From: Bryobacterales bacterium
Lineage (GTDB): Bacteria; Acidobacteriota; Terriglobia; Bryobacterales; Bryobacteraceae
DNA length: 64,000 bases
Reading direction: 5' to 3'
NCBI GenBank assembly: GCA_003164035.1
Contig: PLRS01000036.1
Location: forward strand, 1-64,000
Shown here: positions 40,622 to 49,292 of the stretch, piece after piece
How the letters are laid out: the number at the start of each line of letters is the position of its first letter
How positions within the stretch are numbered: position 1 is the stretch's first letter
Position numbers and translations under genes: made by a program
The notes under the pieces: generated by a model
Databases searched by the model: none
What the model was told of the DNA's origin: nothing
Seen by the model: the letters and a program-made list of their open reading frames with translations, nothing else

Positions 40622-42304
40622 ATGTTTCTATTCGATCTGTTCCGCTCGTTTCTGCCCCTGCACAATCCGCTGGGGTTCGGCGTCGGCGACTTTCTGCTGC
40701 TGGCGCTGGCGCTGTTGCTGGCGGTCTGCGCCATCGGCTTCATGCGGCTCCAGCCGCTGGTGCAGCGCCTGGGGTCGCATACGCGCTGGACGATGTTGTT
40801 CTTGGCCGCGCTTCCGGTGTTGCTGCGGCTGGCTCTGCTGCCGCGCTTCCCCGCCCCGGCGCCGGCCGGCGCGGACGATTTCGGCTACCTGCTGCTGGCC
40901 GATACGCTGCGCCACTTGCGCCTGGCCAACCCGGCGCATCCGCTCCATCGGTTCTTCGAAGCGGTGTTCGTGCTACAGGAACCGACCTACAGCGCCATTT
41001 TCCCGCCCGGCCAGGGGCTGGCGCTGGCTTTCGGCTGGACCATCCTGGGCCATCCGTGGGCGGGGGTGGTACTGCCGGTAGCGGCGTTCTGCGCGCTCTG
41101 CTTCTGGATGCTGCGGGGCTGGACCACGCCGGGTTGGGCGCTGGTAGGCGGCTTGCTGGCGGTAGCCGAATTCGGACCGCTGAACCAATGGATGAACCTG
41201 TATTGGGGCGGTGCGGTGGGCGCCGCGGCGGGCTGCCTGGTATCCGGCGCGCTGCCGCGAATGAAAGCGGCCGGCCGGCGGCGCGACGCGGCACTCCTCG
41301 GCGCGGGACTCGGCCTCGCCCTGCTCACGCGGCCGTTCGAGTTTCTGCTGCTGGGTCTTTGCGTCCTGGCGTATTCGGCGTGGCAATTGCGCGTCGGTTG
41401 GCGACGCTGGGCCGTCCCCTGCGCTGCGGCGTTCGCTCCCGCCGTGTTGCTGATGCTGGCGCAGAATTACGCCGTCACCGGAAGCTTCGCTACCATGCCG
41501 TACCAGCTCAGCCGCTACCAATACGGCGTCCCGGCCACGTTCACGTTTCAATCCGACCCCGTGCCGCACCGCGCGCTCACCGCGGAGCAGGCGCTCGATT
41601 ACCGCGCGCAGTCGCTGATGCACGATGAAGCCGGCGCGACGACGCCGGCCGAACGGCTGGGCGAGCGCCTGCATTTCTATCGTTTCTTCTTCTACCCGGC
41701 GCTGCTGCTCGCGCTGCCAGCGTTTCTGTTTGCGCTGCGCGAATTCCGATTTGCCTGGGCCGCGGGCTGCATCATCGTCTTCGCACTCGGCACTGCCTTC
41801 TATCCTTATTTCTATCCGCACTATGTCGCCGCGCTCACCTGCTTGTTTGTGCTCGCCGCGGTGACCGCACTGGAGCGGCTCAGCCGATGGACCATTCGCG
41901 GCCACGCGGTAGGCGCCGAGGCCGCGCGTGTGGTAGCGTTCCTCTGCGCCGCACACTTCGTCTTTTGGTACGGTATGCATTGCGGCAGCCAACCGCTGCT
42001 GATGGCCGCGGGAAGGTACGACACCGCCGATTTCATCAACTACGGCGACCCCGAAGGCCGCATTCGCATCGCCTCGGAACTGGCCGGGCAGCCCGGCAAA
42101 CACTTGGTGTTTGTCCGCTATAGCCGCGAGCACCAGTTCCACGAATGGATTCACAACGCCGCGGACATCGACGCCGCCGATGTGGTTTGGGCCGCCGATC
42201 TCGGCCCAGAGGAAGATCAAAAGCTGCGCGCCTATTACCCGTCACGCACCGTCTGGCTGTGCGAGCCGGACGCCAGGCCGCCGCTGTTGACGCCATACCG
42301 ATAA
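40622..42304 (+). CDS. GT-C type membrane glycosyltransferase-like protein
   Basis: 560 residues with about ten hydrophobic helices (for example GDFLLLALALLLAVCAIGF, WTMLFLAALPVLLRLALL). The first periplasmic loop has PAGADDFGYLLLADTLRH, an Asp pair in the place of the catalytic acid of GT-C (ArnT/PMT-like) transferases. LQEPTYSAIFPPGQGLALAF is also typical of this group. The C-terminal 90 residues are soluble. It would use a polyprenyl-phosphate sugar to glycosylate a lipid or protein in the periplasm. It is 8 bp downstream of the BNR gene. Confidence 0.75.
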   Translation: MFLFDLFRSFLPLHNPLGFGVGDFLLLALALLLAVCAIGFMRLQPLVQRLGSHTRWTMLFLAALPVLLRLALLPRFPAPAPAGADDFGYLLLADTLRHLRLANPAHPLHRFFEAVFVLQEPTYSAIFPPGQGLALAFGWTILGHPWAGVVLPVAAFCALCFWMLRGWTTPGWALVGGLLAVAEFGPLNQWMNLYWGGAVGAAAGCLVSGALPRMKAAGRRRDAALLGAGLGLALLTRPFEFLLLGLCVLAYSAWQLRVGWRRWAVPCAAAFAPAVLLMLAQNYAVTGSFATMPYQLSRYQYGVPATFTFQSDPVPHRALTAEQALDYRAQSLMHDEAGATTPAERLGERLHFYRFFFYPALLLALPAFLFALREFRFAWAAGCIIVFALGTAFYPYFYPHYVAALTCLFVLAAVTALERLSRWTIRGHAVGAEAARVVAFLCAAHFVFWYGMHCGSQPLLMAAGRYDTADFINYGDPEGRIRIASELAGQPGKHLVFVRYSREHQFHEWIHNAADIDAADVVWAADLGPEEDQKLRAYYPSRTVWLCEPDARPPLLTPYR

Positions 42305-42314
42305 GAACCGTGTC

Positions 42315-42416
42315 GCAGGCTGTCAAGCCTGCTGATGCCGGTGTTTCAGCACGACCAGGCAGACCCCCAGGAGACTCGGAATCTCGACGCTGCAGGCAGA
42401 GCGTCTGCGCCACGAA
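42315..42416. repeat. Repeat fragments: GCAGGCTGTCAAGCCTGC and CGTGGCGCAGACGCTC-type
   Basis: GCAGGCT/AGCCTGC hairpin at 42315-42332 (related to 60340-60356), followed by a stretch that on the minus strand reads TTTCGTGGCGCAGACGCTCT. This latter stretch is nearly identical to the segment at about 61138-61160 inside the 270-bp element. These are scraps of mobile palindromic repeats in the 142-bp intergenic gap. Confidence 0.5.
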
Positions 42417-42446
42417 AGCCGGAGGTGGGTCCGCTCCACCGCCGAA

Positions 42447-43115
42447 TCAGAATTCGTTGGCCCTGGGGGACGGCGCAACGTCCCGAGCCCAAGGCGCGGA
42501 GCTATGATGCAAGCCGGCGCTCATTCGCTCCATGCCGAGCTTGTCCAGGCGCAGCACGCCATTCAGCAGATCTTCGACCGAATAAGCCGCTTTGCTGACG
42601 CCCGAGCCGTGCCGCTGGGTGTTGGCGAAAATGTGGTAGATCTCGTGGGCGAGCACGCGTCCCAGCGCGCGGCCAAAGACCGCCGCGCGTTCCGGCGGGG
42701 GAAGGTGCAGCATGCCGGCCTCCAAGAAGTCGCGCAGCCGGTTGCAATCCACGTCGGTAAAATGCAGGATGGCGCCGTCGCTGATGTGGGTCCATCCCAA
42801 CGGGCCCGGGTTTGGTGTGTGGGACACCAGACTACCGGTGTCACACCGTCCGAAGAACCGTGCCACCGCAATTTCCGTGGCTGGAGGAGCGTGGCCGGCA
42901 TCGGCGGTGGAGCGCCAGTCGAACCGCAGTCCGGCGGGCCGCATGATGGCGAGCAGTTCCCGCTCCATGGCATCGGCGACAGCGACCGGCGGTGGTTCGG
43001 AAAACTGGGTATAGAGAGCGACTGAAATCGGGTCTGGCGATTGGGCCCAAACCTGCACGTGCGCCAGGATCAGAAACGATGCCGGCCCGGCAACGAGCAA
43101 GCCGAAGGATTTCAT
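42447..43115 (-). CDS. Secreted HExxH putative protease
   Basis: 222 residues with a signal peptide (LLVAGPASFLILAHVQVWA). The zinc motif is VLAHEIYHIFANTQRHGSG at about 155-173, with His and Glu in the first helix and a further His eight residues after the second His, an unusual spacing for a metzincin (normally six). WTHISDGAILHFTDVDCNRL precedes it. It starts 5 bp after the Cys-rich membrane protein gene, so the pair forms an operon. The substrate is unknown. Similar small secreted HEIYH proteins occur in Solibacter-like genomes. Confidence 0.65.
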   Translation of the reverse strand: MKSFGLLVAGPASFLILAHVQVWAQSPDPISVALYTQFSEPPPVAVADAMERELLAIMRPAGLRFDWRSTADAGHAPPATEIAVARFFGRCDTGSLVSHTPNPGPLGWTHISDGAILHFTDVDCNRLRDFLEAGMLHLPPPERAAVFGRALGRVLAHEIYHIFANTQRHGSGVSKAAYSVEDLLNGVLRLDKLGMERMSAGLHHSSAPWARDVAPSPRANEF

Positions 43116-43119
43116 AAGT

Positions 43120-43656
43120 TCACGTCCGCAAGGAGCGGTCCGTGATCAGATCCGGGTGATCTTGCACCATGCGATTCGCCATATGGCAGGCGAAGCAGAT
43201 GGGTTTAGACTCGGCCAGTATTTCGCGCAATCGATCGACGGGGATCTCGCTCCATTCCACGCTCATCTTATCGGCACTCAGCACCGCGGGTTGAGCGCCG
43301 GCGGCCAAAATCGCTCCGAACGGCCGGCCGCAGGAACAGCAGGATTTGCCGGCGTACCATTGGAGCACGATGTTCCGCACAAGGCAGTCGCCCGGACGGG
43401 ATTCGATTTCCCGCAGGCACTCCTGCCCGCACCCGGCCTTCTCCGGCCAGCGGGTGCATTCCATCAGTTGTAGTTTGGGAGGATGCAGCAGGCCGCCGAG
43501 GGCGGCGCGGGAAGAATCCAGCCGTACTCCGGCGGGACGCTGGTTTTCCGGGCACGTCACCAGACGGCGTCCGCGGTACTTCCACCAGCCGTACAATCCA
43601 CGCAGCACTGCTGCCAACAGGACCAGAGCGACAAGGACCCAGACCTGAAACGGCAT
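43120..43656 (-). CDS. Single-pass Cys-rich membrane protein
   Basis: About 178 residues. One transmembrane helix at the N-terminus (FQVWVLVALVLLAAVLRGLY) is followed by a soluble part with several Cys pairs (CTRWPEKAGCGQECL, CCSCGRPFG, CFACHMANRM) that could bind metal ions, possibly several zinc sites or heme-like CxxCH (CFACH). ATG 43656 has GGAG 6 bp upstream. It is the first gene of an operon with the HEIYH protein. The function is unknown; the CxxCH-like stretch could be a c-type heme site, but the protein would lie in the cytoplasm or periplasm depending on topology. Confidence 0.65.
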   Translation of the reverse strand: MPFQVWVLVALVLLAAVLRGLYGWWKYRGRRLVTCPENQRPAGVRLDSSRAALGGLLHPPKLQLMECTRWPEKAGCGQECLREIESRPGDCLVRNIVLQWYAGKSCCSCGRPFGAILAAGAQPAVLSADKMSVEWSEIPVDRLREILAESKPICFACHMANRMVQDHPDLITDRSLRT

Positions 43657-43831
43657 AAACAACTCCGGAATCCCTTTAGCACGAACCGTGCCACAGGCGA
43701 AGCCTCTGCCGCCACGATCAGTGCTCCTGGTTTCAATGACATGCGCGTTACAGGGTGGTTACCCCTGAGGGTCTTGCCCCAGACCAGGCAACGAATTGGC
43801 TGTGATCAGCGTCTATTCCCACATGTCCGGG

Positions 43832-44380
43832 ATGGTGAAAGGTGCGATCTGGCTGGTATCGGCGGCCTGTTTATTGGCCACGGCCGGCGAGTACGCCACC
43901 GCGAAGCACAAGCTCGACCTGATCGATTCCGACCTTCTTCGCCCCGGCGCGACGCTGCAATTGACCGTGGGCGAGCTAAACGCCTACGCGGCCGGCGAGG
44001 CCCCGGCGGGAGTCCGCGATACCCGTATCCGGTTTCCCGCGCCCGGCCAGGCGACCGGCAGCGCGACCGTCGATTTTCTCAAGTTACGGCGCGCGCAGGG
44101 AGCGCAGCCGGGCTGGCTGATGTCCAAGCTGCTCGAGGGCGAGCGGCCGGTGAGCGTCACGGCGCGGCTCCACTCTTCCGGCGGTTATGCGACAGTGGAT
44201 GTCGACGAAGTGACCATTTCGGGCGTCAGCATCGACGGCCGCACCCTCGATTTCCTCATCAAGGACGTGCTGCTGCCGCTTTATCCGGCCGCTGCCGTGG
44301 GCCGCCCGTTCGAGCTGGGACACCGCATTCAAAGCGTCGACGTGACGCCCGCGGGAGTGACGGTGCGGATTAGGCGGTAG
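43832..44380 (+). CDS. Secreted lipid-binding-like hypothetical protein
   Basis: About 182 residues with a signal peptide (KGAIWLVSAACLLATAGEYA). The mature chain is beta-rich with LTVGELNAYAAGEAPAGVRD, then VTARLHSSGGYATVDVDEVT and SIDGRTLDFLIKDVLLPLYP. This layout resembles DUF2993/LmeA-like or other lipid-transfer beta proteins, but no clear assignment is possible. The start used is ATG 43832; the frame opens at TTG 43796. Convergent with the HTH/SEC-C gene. Confidence 0.55.
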   Translation: MVKGAIWLVSAACLLATAGEYATAKHKLDLIDSDLLRPGATLQLTVGELNAYAAGEAPAGVRDTRIRFPAPGQATGSATVDFLKLRRAQGAQPGWLMSKLLEGERPVSVTARLHSSGGYATVDVDEVTISGVSIDGRTLDFLIKDVLLPLYPAAAVGRPFELGHRIQSVDVTPAGVTVRIRR

Positions 44381-44506
44381 GGGTACGCCGGTTGCCTGTT
44401 TCAAGCGCTCACATGGAACCCGACACAGAGAGCGGGAGGACTGTCCCAAGGGGACATGTGTGGCGGAGGGCCTCCATTGCCACGGAGCGATTTTGGGGTG
44501 CAGATT

Positions 44507-45040
44507 TTATCGGGCGGCGGCGGTTTGGGGTTTGTTGAGGCAACATTGTTTGAATTTCTTGCCGCTACCGCAGGGACAGCGGTCGTTGCGGCCGGTTTTG
44601 GGGTCGGGGCGGCGATAGGGCTGTTGGAGAATTTGTGCATTTTTGTGCGCGAAATCGGGGTTTTGGGTGGCGGGCTCCTGGGCGGATTTTGGAAGGGCGG
44701 GGGTGGCGCAGCGCTCCTTCGCGGGAGAAGGCAAGGCGTGGCTGAGGATGAAGATGGCGGCGCGGAGGCGGGCGGAGGTGGAGGATTTCGGGTCTTGGAG
44801 GATCTGTTCGAGAGCCCCGAAGGCCAGCTCAGCGCGGGCGACGGCCTCTTCGTGCAGCATGTCGGCGCGGTCGTTTTGGGCGTCGCGGAGGGCCGCCTCA
44901 AAGGCCGGCGAGGTGTGGCGCCAATAGGCGATGGTGTTGCGGTGAACGCCGGCCTGGTCGGCGGCGGCATTGAGGTTGGCGCCGTTCAAGAGGGCGTCGA
45001 CAACCTTGAGCTGAGGAGCGGCGAGGGCGGAATCGGGCAT
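44507..45040 (-). CDS. HTH protein with C-terminal SEC-C zinc motif
   Basis: 177 residues. An N-terminal helix-turn-helix (LNAAADQAGVHRNTIAYWRH, then TSPAFEAALRDAQNDRADML) resembles those of phage small terminases and transposon-type regulators (phBC6A51-like). A linker of about 60 residues follows, then the SEC-C tail KTGRNDRCPCGSGKKFKQCC. SEC-C binds zinc and is known from SecA and many accessory proteins; its fusion to this HTH is seen in acidobacteria. ATG 45040 is chosen; the region upstream is repeat-derived. The role is unknown but DNA binding is likely. Confidence 0.75.
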   Translation of the reverse strand: MPDSALAAPQLKVVDALLNGANLNAAADQAGVHRNTIAYWRHTSPAFEAALRDAQNDRADMLHEEAVARAELAFGALEQILQDPKSSTSARLRAAIFILSHALPSPAKERCATPALPKSAQEPATQNPDFAHKNAQILQQPYRRPDPKTGRNDRCPCGSGKKFKQCCLNKPQTAAAR

Positions 45041-45213
45041 TGGAGCTACCTTTCGGCCACTACGATAGCTTGCGAGCGCGGGGGAAGCGGGTGTCCGGAG
45101 GGGACGGATTTGGCGGAAGTGGCCTGGAATGAAGGGGAAGGGAATATTTAGAAAACCCGTGACCGGCTTTTGGGTGGGGGTGGGTTTTCGGGGTCTCGCC
45201 CCGTTGTCGGGGG

Positions 45214-45705
45214 TTACTGCCGCTGCGATACGACGCGAAAAGGGACCGGCACCGAATGAGCGACCGCGTACGGTATTAGCGGTGCCGAAGGGGAACCCGG
45301 ACTCACCACTCCTATCTGCGGCGGTAGACCTCCGAAGGGTTGCCACGTCACCGTCACGATGTAGTCCCCAGCTCGGTCCGGCAGGCGCCCCTCCCCGGAA
45401 AGCGTCAACCCCAGGATGGGCACAAGCTTCCCCTGGGGGTAGCCTTGCGTCCAGCCGTGACCGGAACAAATAGAGGTGCCAACTGCCTCAACTGCCCGTC
45501 CGTTTGACTCGCGAACAGCGACCGTCAATCGAGCGCTACATGGCAATTCCCCGCTCCAGATGTCGCCGATCGCAGAAAGGTTCTCCACCGCGAGCCGCGG
45601 CCAAGGGAAAATGACCTGACCCAGAGGGTGGGACAGACCCACAGACGATCGTTTTTCGTCGTCTGTCAGGCTGTTACCGCCTGGCGAGCAGCCGACAGAC
45701 CACAA
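45214..45705 (-). CDS. Hypothetical protein, 5' end replaced by a repeat element
   Basis: An open frame of 163 codons. From about residue 30 the sequence looks coding (WPRLAVENLSAIGDIWSGEL, then GRLPDRAGDYIVTVTWQPFG), probably an Ig-like secreted domain ending VPFRVVSQRQ. The first 28 residues are a translation of the palindromic element 45623-45730. The original start and any signal peptide appear lost, so it is probably a truncated gene. No function can be given. Confidence 0.4.
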   Translation of the reverse strand: MWSVGCSPGGNSLTDDEKRSSVGLSHPLGQVIFPWPRLAVENLSAIGDIWSGELPCSARLTVAVRESNGRAVEAVGTSICSGHGWTQGYPQGKLVPILGLTLSGEGRLPDRAGDYIVTVTWQPFGGLPPQIGVVSPGSPSAPLIPYAVAHSVPVPFRVVSQRQ

Positions 45706-45730
45706 AAGACGATGGTCTGTCCCACCCTCT
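45623..45730. repeat. AGAGGGTGGGACAGACC-ended element (108 bp)
   Basis: Perfect 17-bp terminal inverted repeats, AGAGGGTGGGACAGACC at 45623-45639 and its complement at 45714-45730. Inside are two further hairpins, ACAGACGA/TCGTCTGT with a T-rich loop and GACAGACCA/TGGTCTGTC. It contains no gene. It covers the 5' end of the 45214-45705 frame. Short relatives are at 34384-34415 and 57507-57536. Confidence 0.8.
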
Positions 45731-45861
45731 CTCCGGCGAAACCGGACTTACCCCAAATTCCACGACTTCAGGAGTTCGGAGACTCGTCTCGACGCGCTTT
45801 GGTTCGATTGGGAGACTCCCTTGTCGTGGCGCGATTCCGAGCCCTCAAACGCACGTCGCGG

Positions 45862-46182
45862 CTAACGGCGCCCCTGTTTCTCGCGTACGCCGCGCAACCG
45901 CCACGCGCCCGCGAGCCCCCGAGCCGCACCCAGCAGCGCCAGCGTGGACGGCTCGGGCGTCGCGGGGCCTTCCGAAGATGGAACGAAAGGCGTGGTGCTG
46001 ACTTCCACGTCGGCATCGGTAATGTATAGATAATCGTCGGGCTCGCCGGTCTGAACGACTCGAACATACGAAGTATCGTCCCCTTGGAAGGAGACGGTGA
46101 TCAGGGTTGGGCTCGCAACCGAGCCGGTGTACATCTGCGGCCCGTTGTGGAGCTCGATAATCGTAGCCGCTCTATTCGCGAT
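45862..46182 (-). pseudogene. C-terminal fragment of a PEP-CTERM protein
   Basis: The minus strand encodes a beta-rich stretch (YTGSVASPTLITVSFQGDDT, SYVRVVQTGEPDDYLYITDA) followed by TPEPSTLALLGAARGLAGAW and RLRG, i.e. the PEP motif, hydrophobic helix and basic tail of a PEP-CTERM sorting signal. Upstream of about 46182 the frame is only antisense to another remnant and no signal peptide exists. The protein has lost its N-terminal part. PEP-CTERM proteins are exported and processed by exosortase in EPS-making bacteria. Confidence 0.65.
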
Positions 46183-46224
46183 CGTGCCGCGCCCCAGCGG
46201 TACGGCCGGTGCGCCGCCGCCCAT

Positions 46225-46670
46225 GCCCCGCCGCCTCACGGCGTTTCCCGGCCGCGAGGAAAGCCGAGTTTTTCTCCCGATGGCGCCCGTTTTGCTTTTG
46301 CCTGGAACGGCGAGCGGCAAGACCGTTTCGATATCTACATAGGAAGCGTCTCCGGGAGCGGTTCGCCGGTCTGGTTCACCTCGTCCGGCCTGAATATGCA
46401 TCCACGCTGGTCCCCGGACGGCAAGTGGATCGCCTGGTGGAGGGATGAGACCCGCCGACGCTGTCGATAGCGAGGACCCAATGGCGGTCAAAACGGTTTA
46501 ACTTCTATTCGTTCCAGACCCGCCTGCAACGGAAGATCGCCCAACTCTCCGGCGATCTTAACCCGAATACTCCCGACTTCCACGTGTCTGGGGACTTTAA
46601 ACAGATTGCGTTCGGCCGGCTGGACGCAGCCAATAGCGATATCGAAGTGTTCGCCTGGACCGGGAGGTAG
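46225..46670 (+). pseudogene. Remnant of a PD40/TolB-like propeller protein
   Basis: Plus-strand fragments in three frames give RRLTAFPGREES, then SFSPDGARFAFAWNGERQDR and FDIYIGSVSG, then HPRWSPDGKWIAWWRD, and after a stop FYSFQTRLQRKIAQLSGDLN and FKQIAFGRLDAANSDIEVF. These are the PD40 repeats and the C-terminus of the WD40-like receptors and kinases abundant in Solibacter. The order is right but frameshifts, deletions and no N-terminus show a decayed gene. It abuts the PEP-CTERM remnant on the other strand. Confidence 0.65.
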
Positions 46671-46794
46671 GGGGCGCAGCCACGCTCCGGAATTTGTGGG
46701 GCAGTCCAACAGTTGGCAGCCGACAGTCGTGGCTCGGGTACACCTGATAGAATCAGTTTCGTTTATCCGTAAAGGACGGACAGGAACTACTCTG

Positions 46795-49152
46795 ATGAGA
46801 ACACTTCGGTATAGTTGGCTCGCTTTGGTCCTCGGATCCCTCTGGCAGGTGGCCGCGGCTTCGGGCACACCGCCGCAGGCCTGGAGCGCGGAATGGATCG
46901 CCTCCGCCGATGGCCCGGCGCGCGAGGATAACGTCAGCTACTTTCGAAAGTCGCTGCCGCTCGAAAAAGTTCCCGCGCAATTCCTGGTGGACGTCAGCGC
47001 GGACACGCGTTTCGAGCTTTACGTGAATGGCAGGCGCGTGGGCAACGGGCCGGCGCTGGGAGATTTGCACCACTGGCATTATGAGACTTTCGACCTGTCC
47101 GGGTACCTAAGTAGCGGGTCGAACCTGATCGCGGCGATGGTGTGGAACCACGGCACGATCTCCGCCTTGTCGCACATGAGCTCGCGGACGGCGTTTCTGC
47201 TGTCGGCGGAGGACGCGGCCAACGCCGCCGTCAATACCGGAGCGCGCTGGCAGGCGAGCCGCGAAATGGGGCGAGGCGTGGCGCCGTCCGGAGCGCGCGG
47301 CTATTATGCCGCCGGACCGCCGGAGTCGATGGATGGCAGGAAGATGGACTGGAACTGGGACAGCCCCGAGAGCGACCCGGGCCGCTGGACGGGAGCGCGA
47401 TCTTTAGGGCGCGCGGCGGTTCGCGGAGTGCAGGATAGCGGCACTCCCTGGATGCTAGTCAGGGACCCGCTGCCGCCGATGAGCTATGCGCCGATTTCGG
47501 CCGGGCGAGTGGTCCGCGTCTCCGGCCTGGGGGCCACGGCGCCTGCTTCGCTCGAAGAGCCGCTGACGGCTCCGCCGCATAGCGAAGTCACCATCCTGGT
47601 CGATCGCGGCACTCTTACCACGGCTTATCCAACGCTTGAAACCAGTGGCGGCCGAGACGCTTCGATCGGCCTCACTTATGCGGAGGCGCTGTATGATGCG
47701 GACCACAAGAAAGGCAATCGCAATGAGACGGCGGACCGACACATCGAGGGCGTGCGCGACCAGATCGTTTCGGATGGAGGCAAACGGACCTATCGCACGC
47801 TCTGGTGGCGCACCTGGAGATATCTGCAGGTCGAAGTCAGGACCGGGGAGACGCCACTTACGATTGAGAAGCTTTCGGGCTTTTATACGGCCTATCCGTT
47901 CCAGGCAGTGGCGCACTTTGAGAGCGACGACGCCGAGCTCGCCAGGATATGGGAAACCGGATGGCGAACGGCGCAGTTATGCGCCCATGAAACCTACATG
48001 GATACGCCGTATTGGGAGCAACTGCAGTATATCGGCGATACCCGAATTCAAGCGCTCATTTCGTACGGTGTGGCTGGAGACGACCGGCTAGCCCGCCAGG
48101 CCTTGCAGGCGTTCCATAACTCGCTCATGCCGGATGGGCTCACGCAGAGCCGCTATCCGTCGTCGCTCACGCAGATCATCCCTCCGTTCTCGCTGCTCTG
48201 GGTGGGGATGCTGCACGATTACTGGCAGTATCGCGACGATCCGGCTTTCGTTAGTTCACTGGTACCCGGAACGCGCGGCGTTCTCGATTGGTTCGCGGCG
48301 CGGCAGCGGCCGGATGGCCTGCTGGGCCAGATCGAGTGGTGGCCGTTTGTCGATTGGAGCCCGCCGGATTTTGTCTCGGGCGTGCCTCCTCAGGATGCCG
48401 ACGGCGGCTCGTCGGCTTTGACTCTCCAATTTATCGAAGCGCTGCGCAACGCCGCGGCGCTCGAAGACGAATTCGGAGAGAAAGACCGCGCGCGACAATA
48501 TCGCGAACGGGAGCGCCGAGCGTCGGAAGCGCTGCTGCGGCTGAACTGGGATGAAGGAGCGGGGCTGCTCGCCGACACACCCGCCCGGAAACATTTCAGC
48601 CAGCAGGCCAATGCGCTGGCGGTGTGGCTCGACGTAATTGGTACCGCGCGGCAGCAGGCGGTGATGCGGAAAGTTCTGGCCGCGGGGAATGGAACGCCTA
48701 TGTCGCCGGCGAGCTACTATTTCCGCTTCTATGTTGCCCGCGCCATGGTTCATGCCGGGTTAGGCGACTTATACATCCCGCAGCTCGAGCCCTGGCGCAA
48801 CATGCTCCAGCTCGGTCTCTCCACATGGGCCGAGACACCGGAACCTACCCGCTCCGATTCGCACGCGTGGAGCGCCCATCCGACGTTCGATCTGATGACG
48901 ATTGTGGCCGGCATCGGCCCCGGCGCGCCGGGATTCCGCACGGTCGCCATTACCCCTCACCTGGGTAAACTGCAGCACGCGGCGGCCTCCATGCCCACTC
49001 CGCACGGCGCGGTCGAAGTGTCCTATGACAGGCGGAACGGCAACTGGAGCGCGAGCATCAAGCTCCCCGAGAATGTTTCCGGCAAGCTGAGCTGGCGCGG
49101 GCGGATGCTGCCGTTGCATGCGGGGGCGCAGACGGTGGAACTCGGGCAGTAG
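46795..49152 (+). CDS. GH78 alpha-L-rhamnosidase-like protein
   Basis: 785 residues with a signal peptide (WLALVLGSLWQVAAASG). An N-terminal beta domain (FELYVNGRRVGNGPALGDLH) and a second one are followed by an alpha/alpha6 barrel at about 390-700: ETYMDTPYWEQLQYIGDTRI, LLGQIEWWPFVDW and SDSHAWSAHPTFDLMTIVAG are typical of GH78, with acids near the substrate. The C-terminal beta domain ends the protein. It would release terminal L-rhamnose from plant or bacterial polysaccharides in the periplasm or outside. ATG 46795 follows AGGA by 9 bp. Confidence 0.88.
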   Translation: MRTLRYSWLALVLGSLWQVAAASGTPPQAWSAEWIASADGPAREDNVSYFRKSLPLEKVPAQFLVDVSADTRFELYVNGRRVGNGPALGDLHHWHYETFDLSGYLSSGSNLIAAMVWNHGTISALSHMSSRTAFLLSAEDAANAAVNTGARWQASREMGRGVAPSGARGYYAAGPPESMDGRKMDWNWDSPESDPGRWTGARSLGRAAVRGVQDSGTPWMLVRDPLPPMSYAPISAGRVVRVSGLGATAPASLEEPLTAPPHSEVTILVDRGTLTTAYPTLETSGGRDASIGLTYAEALYDADHKKGNRNETADRHIEGVRDQIVSDGGKRTYRTLWWRTWRYLQVEVRTGETPLTIEKLSGFYTAYPFQAVAHFESDDAELARIWETGWRTAQLCAHETYMDTPYWEQLQYIGDTRIQALISYGVAGDDRLARQALQAFHNSLMPDGLTQSRYPSSLTQIIPPFSLLWVGMLHDYWQYRDDPAFVSSLVPGTRGVLDWFAARQRPDGLLGQIEWWPFVDWSPPDFVSGVPPQDADGGSSALTLQFIEALRNAAALEDEFGEKDRARQYRERERRASEALLRLNWDEGAGLLADTPARKHFSQQANALAVWLDVIGTARQQAVMRKVLAAGNGTPMSPASYYFRFYVARAMVHAGLGDLYIPQLEPWRNMLQLGLSTWAETPEPTRSDSHAWSAHPTFDLMTIVAGIGPGAPGFRTVAITPHLGKLQHAAASMPTPHGAVEVSYDRRNGNWSASIKLPENVSGKLSWRGRMLPLHAGAQTVELGQ

Positions 49153-49292
49153 CGGCGGGGGCGAGTGAGCCTTGCACTTTAGCAAAGCGCCGTCACCGGA
49201 GTGACGTCCCCGGGTTCCTCCCCCCGCAGATTTCCAGGGAACACGCGGGCTGTCCCCAGGTTTCCCCGCGTTTCCCCCCGGAAATATTGTAA

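Noticed and set aside
44401-44970. Pro/Ser-rich 189-codon minus-strand frame
   Set aside because: Out-of-frame reading of the HTH/SEC-C gene, which has a clear zinc motif.
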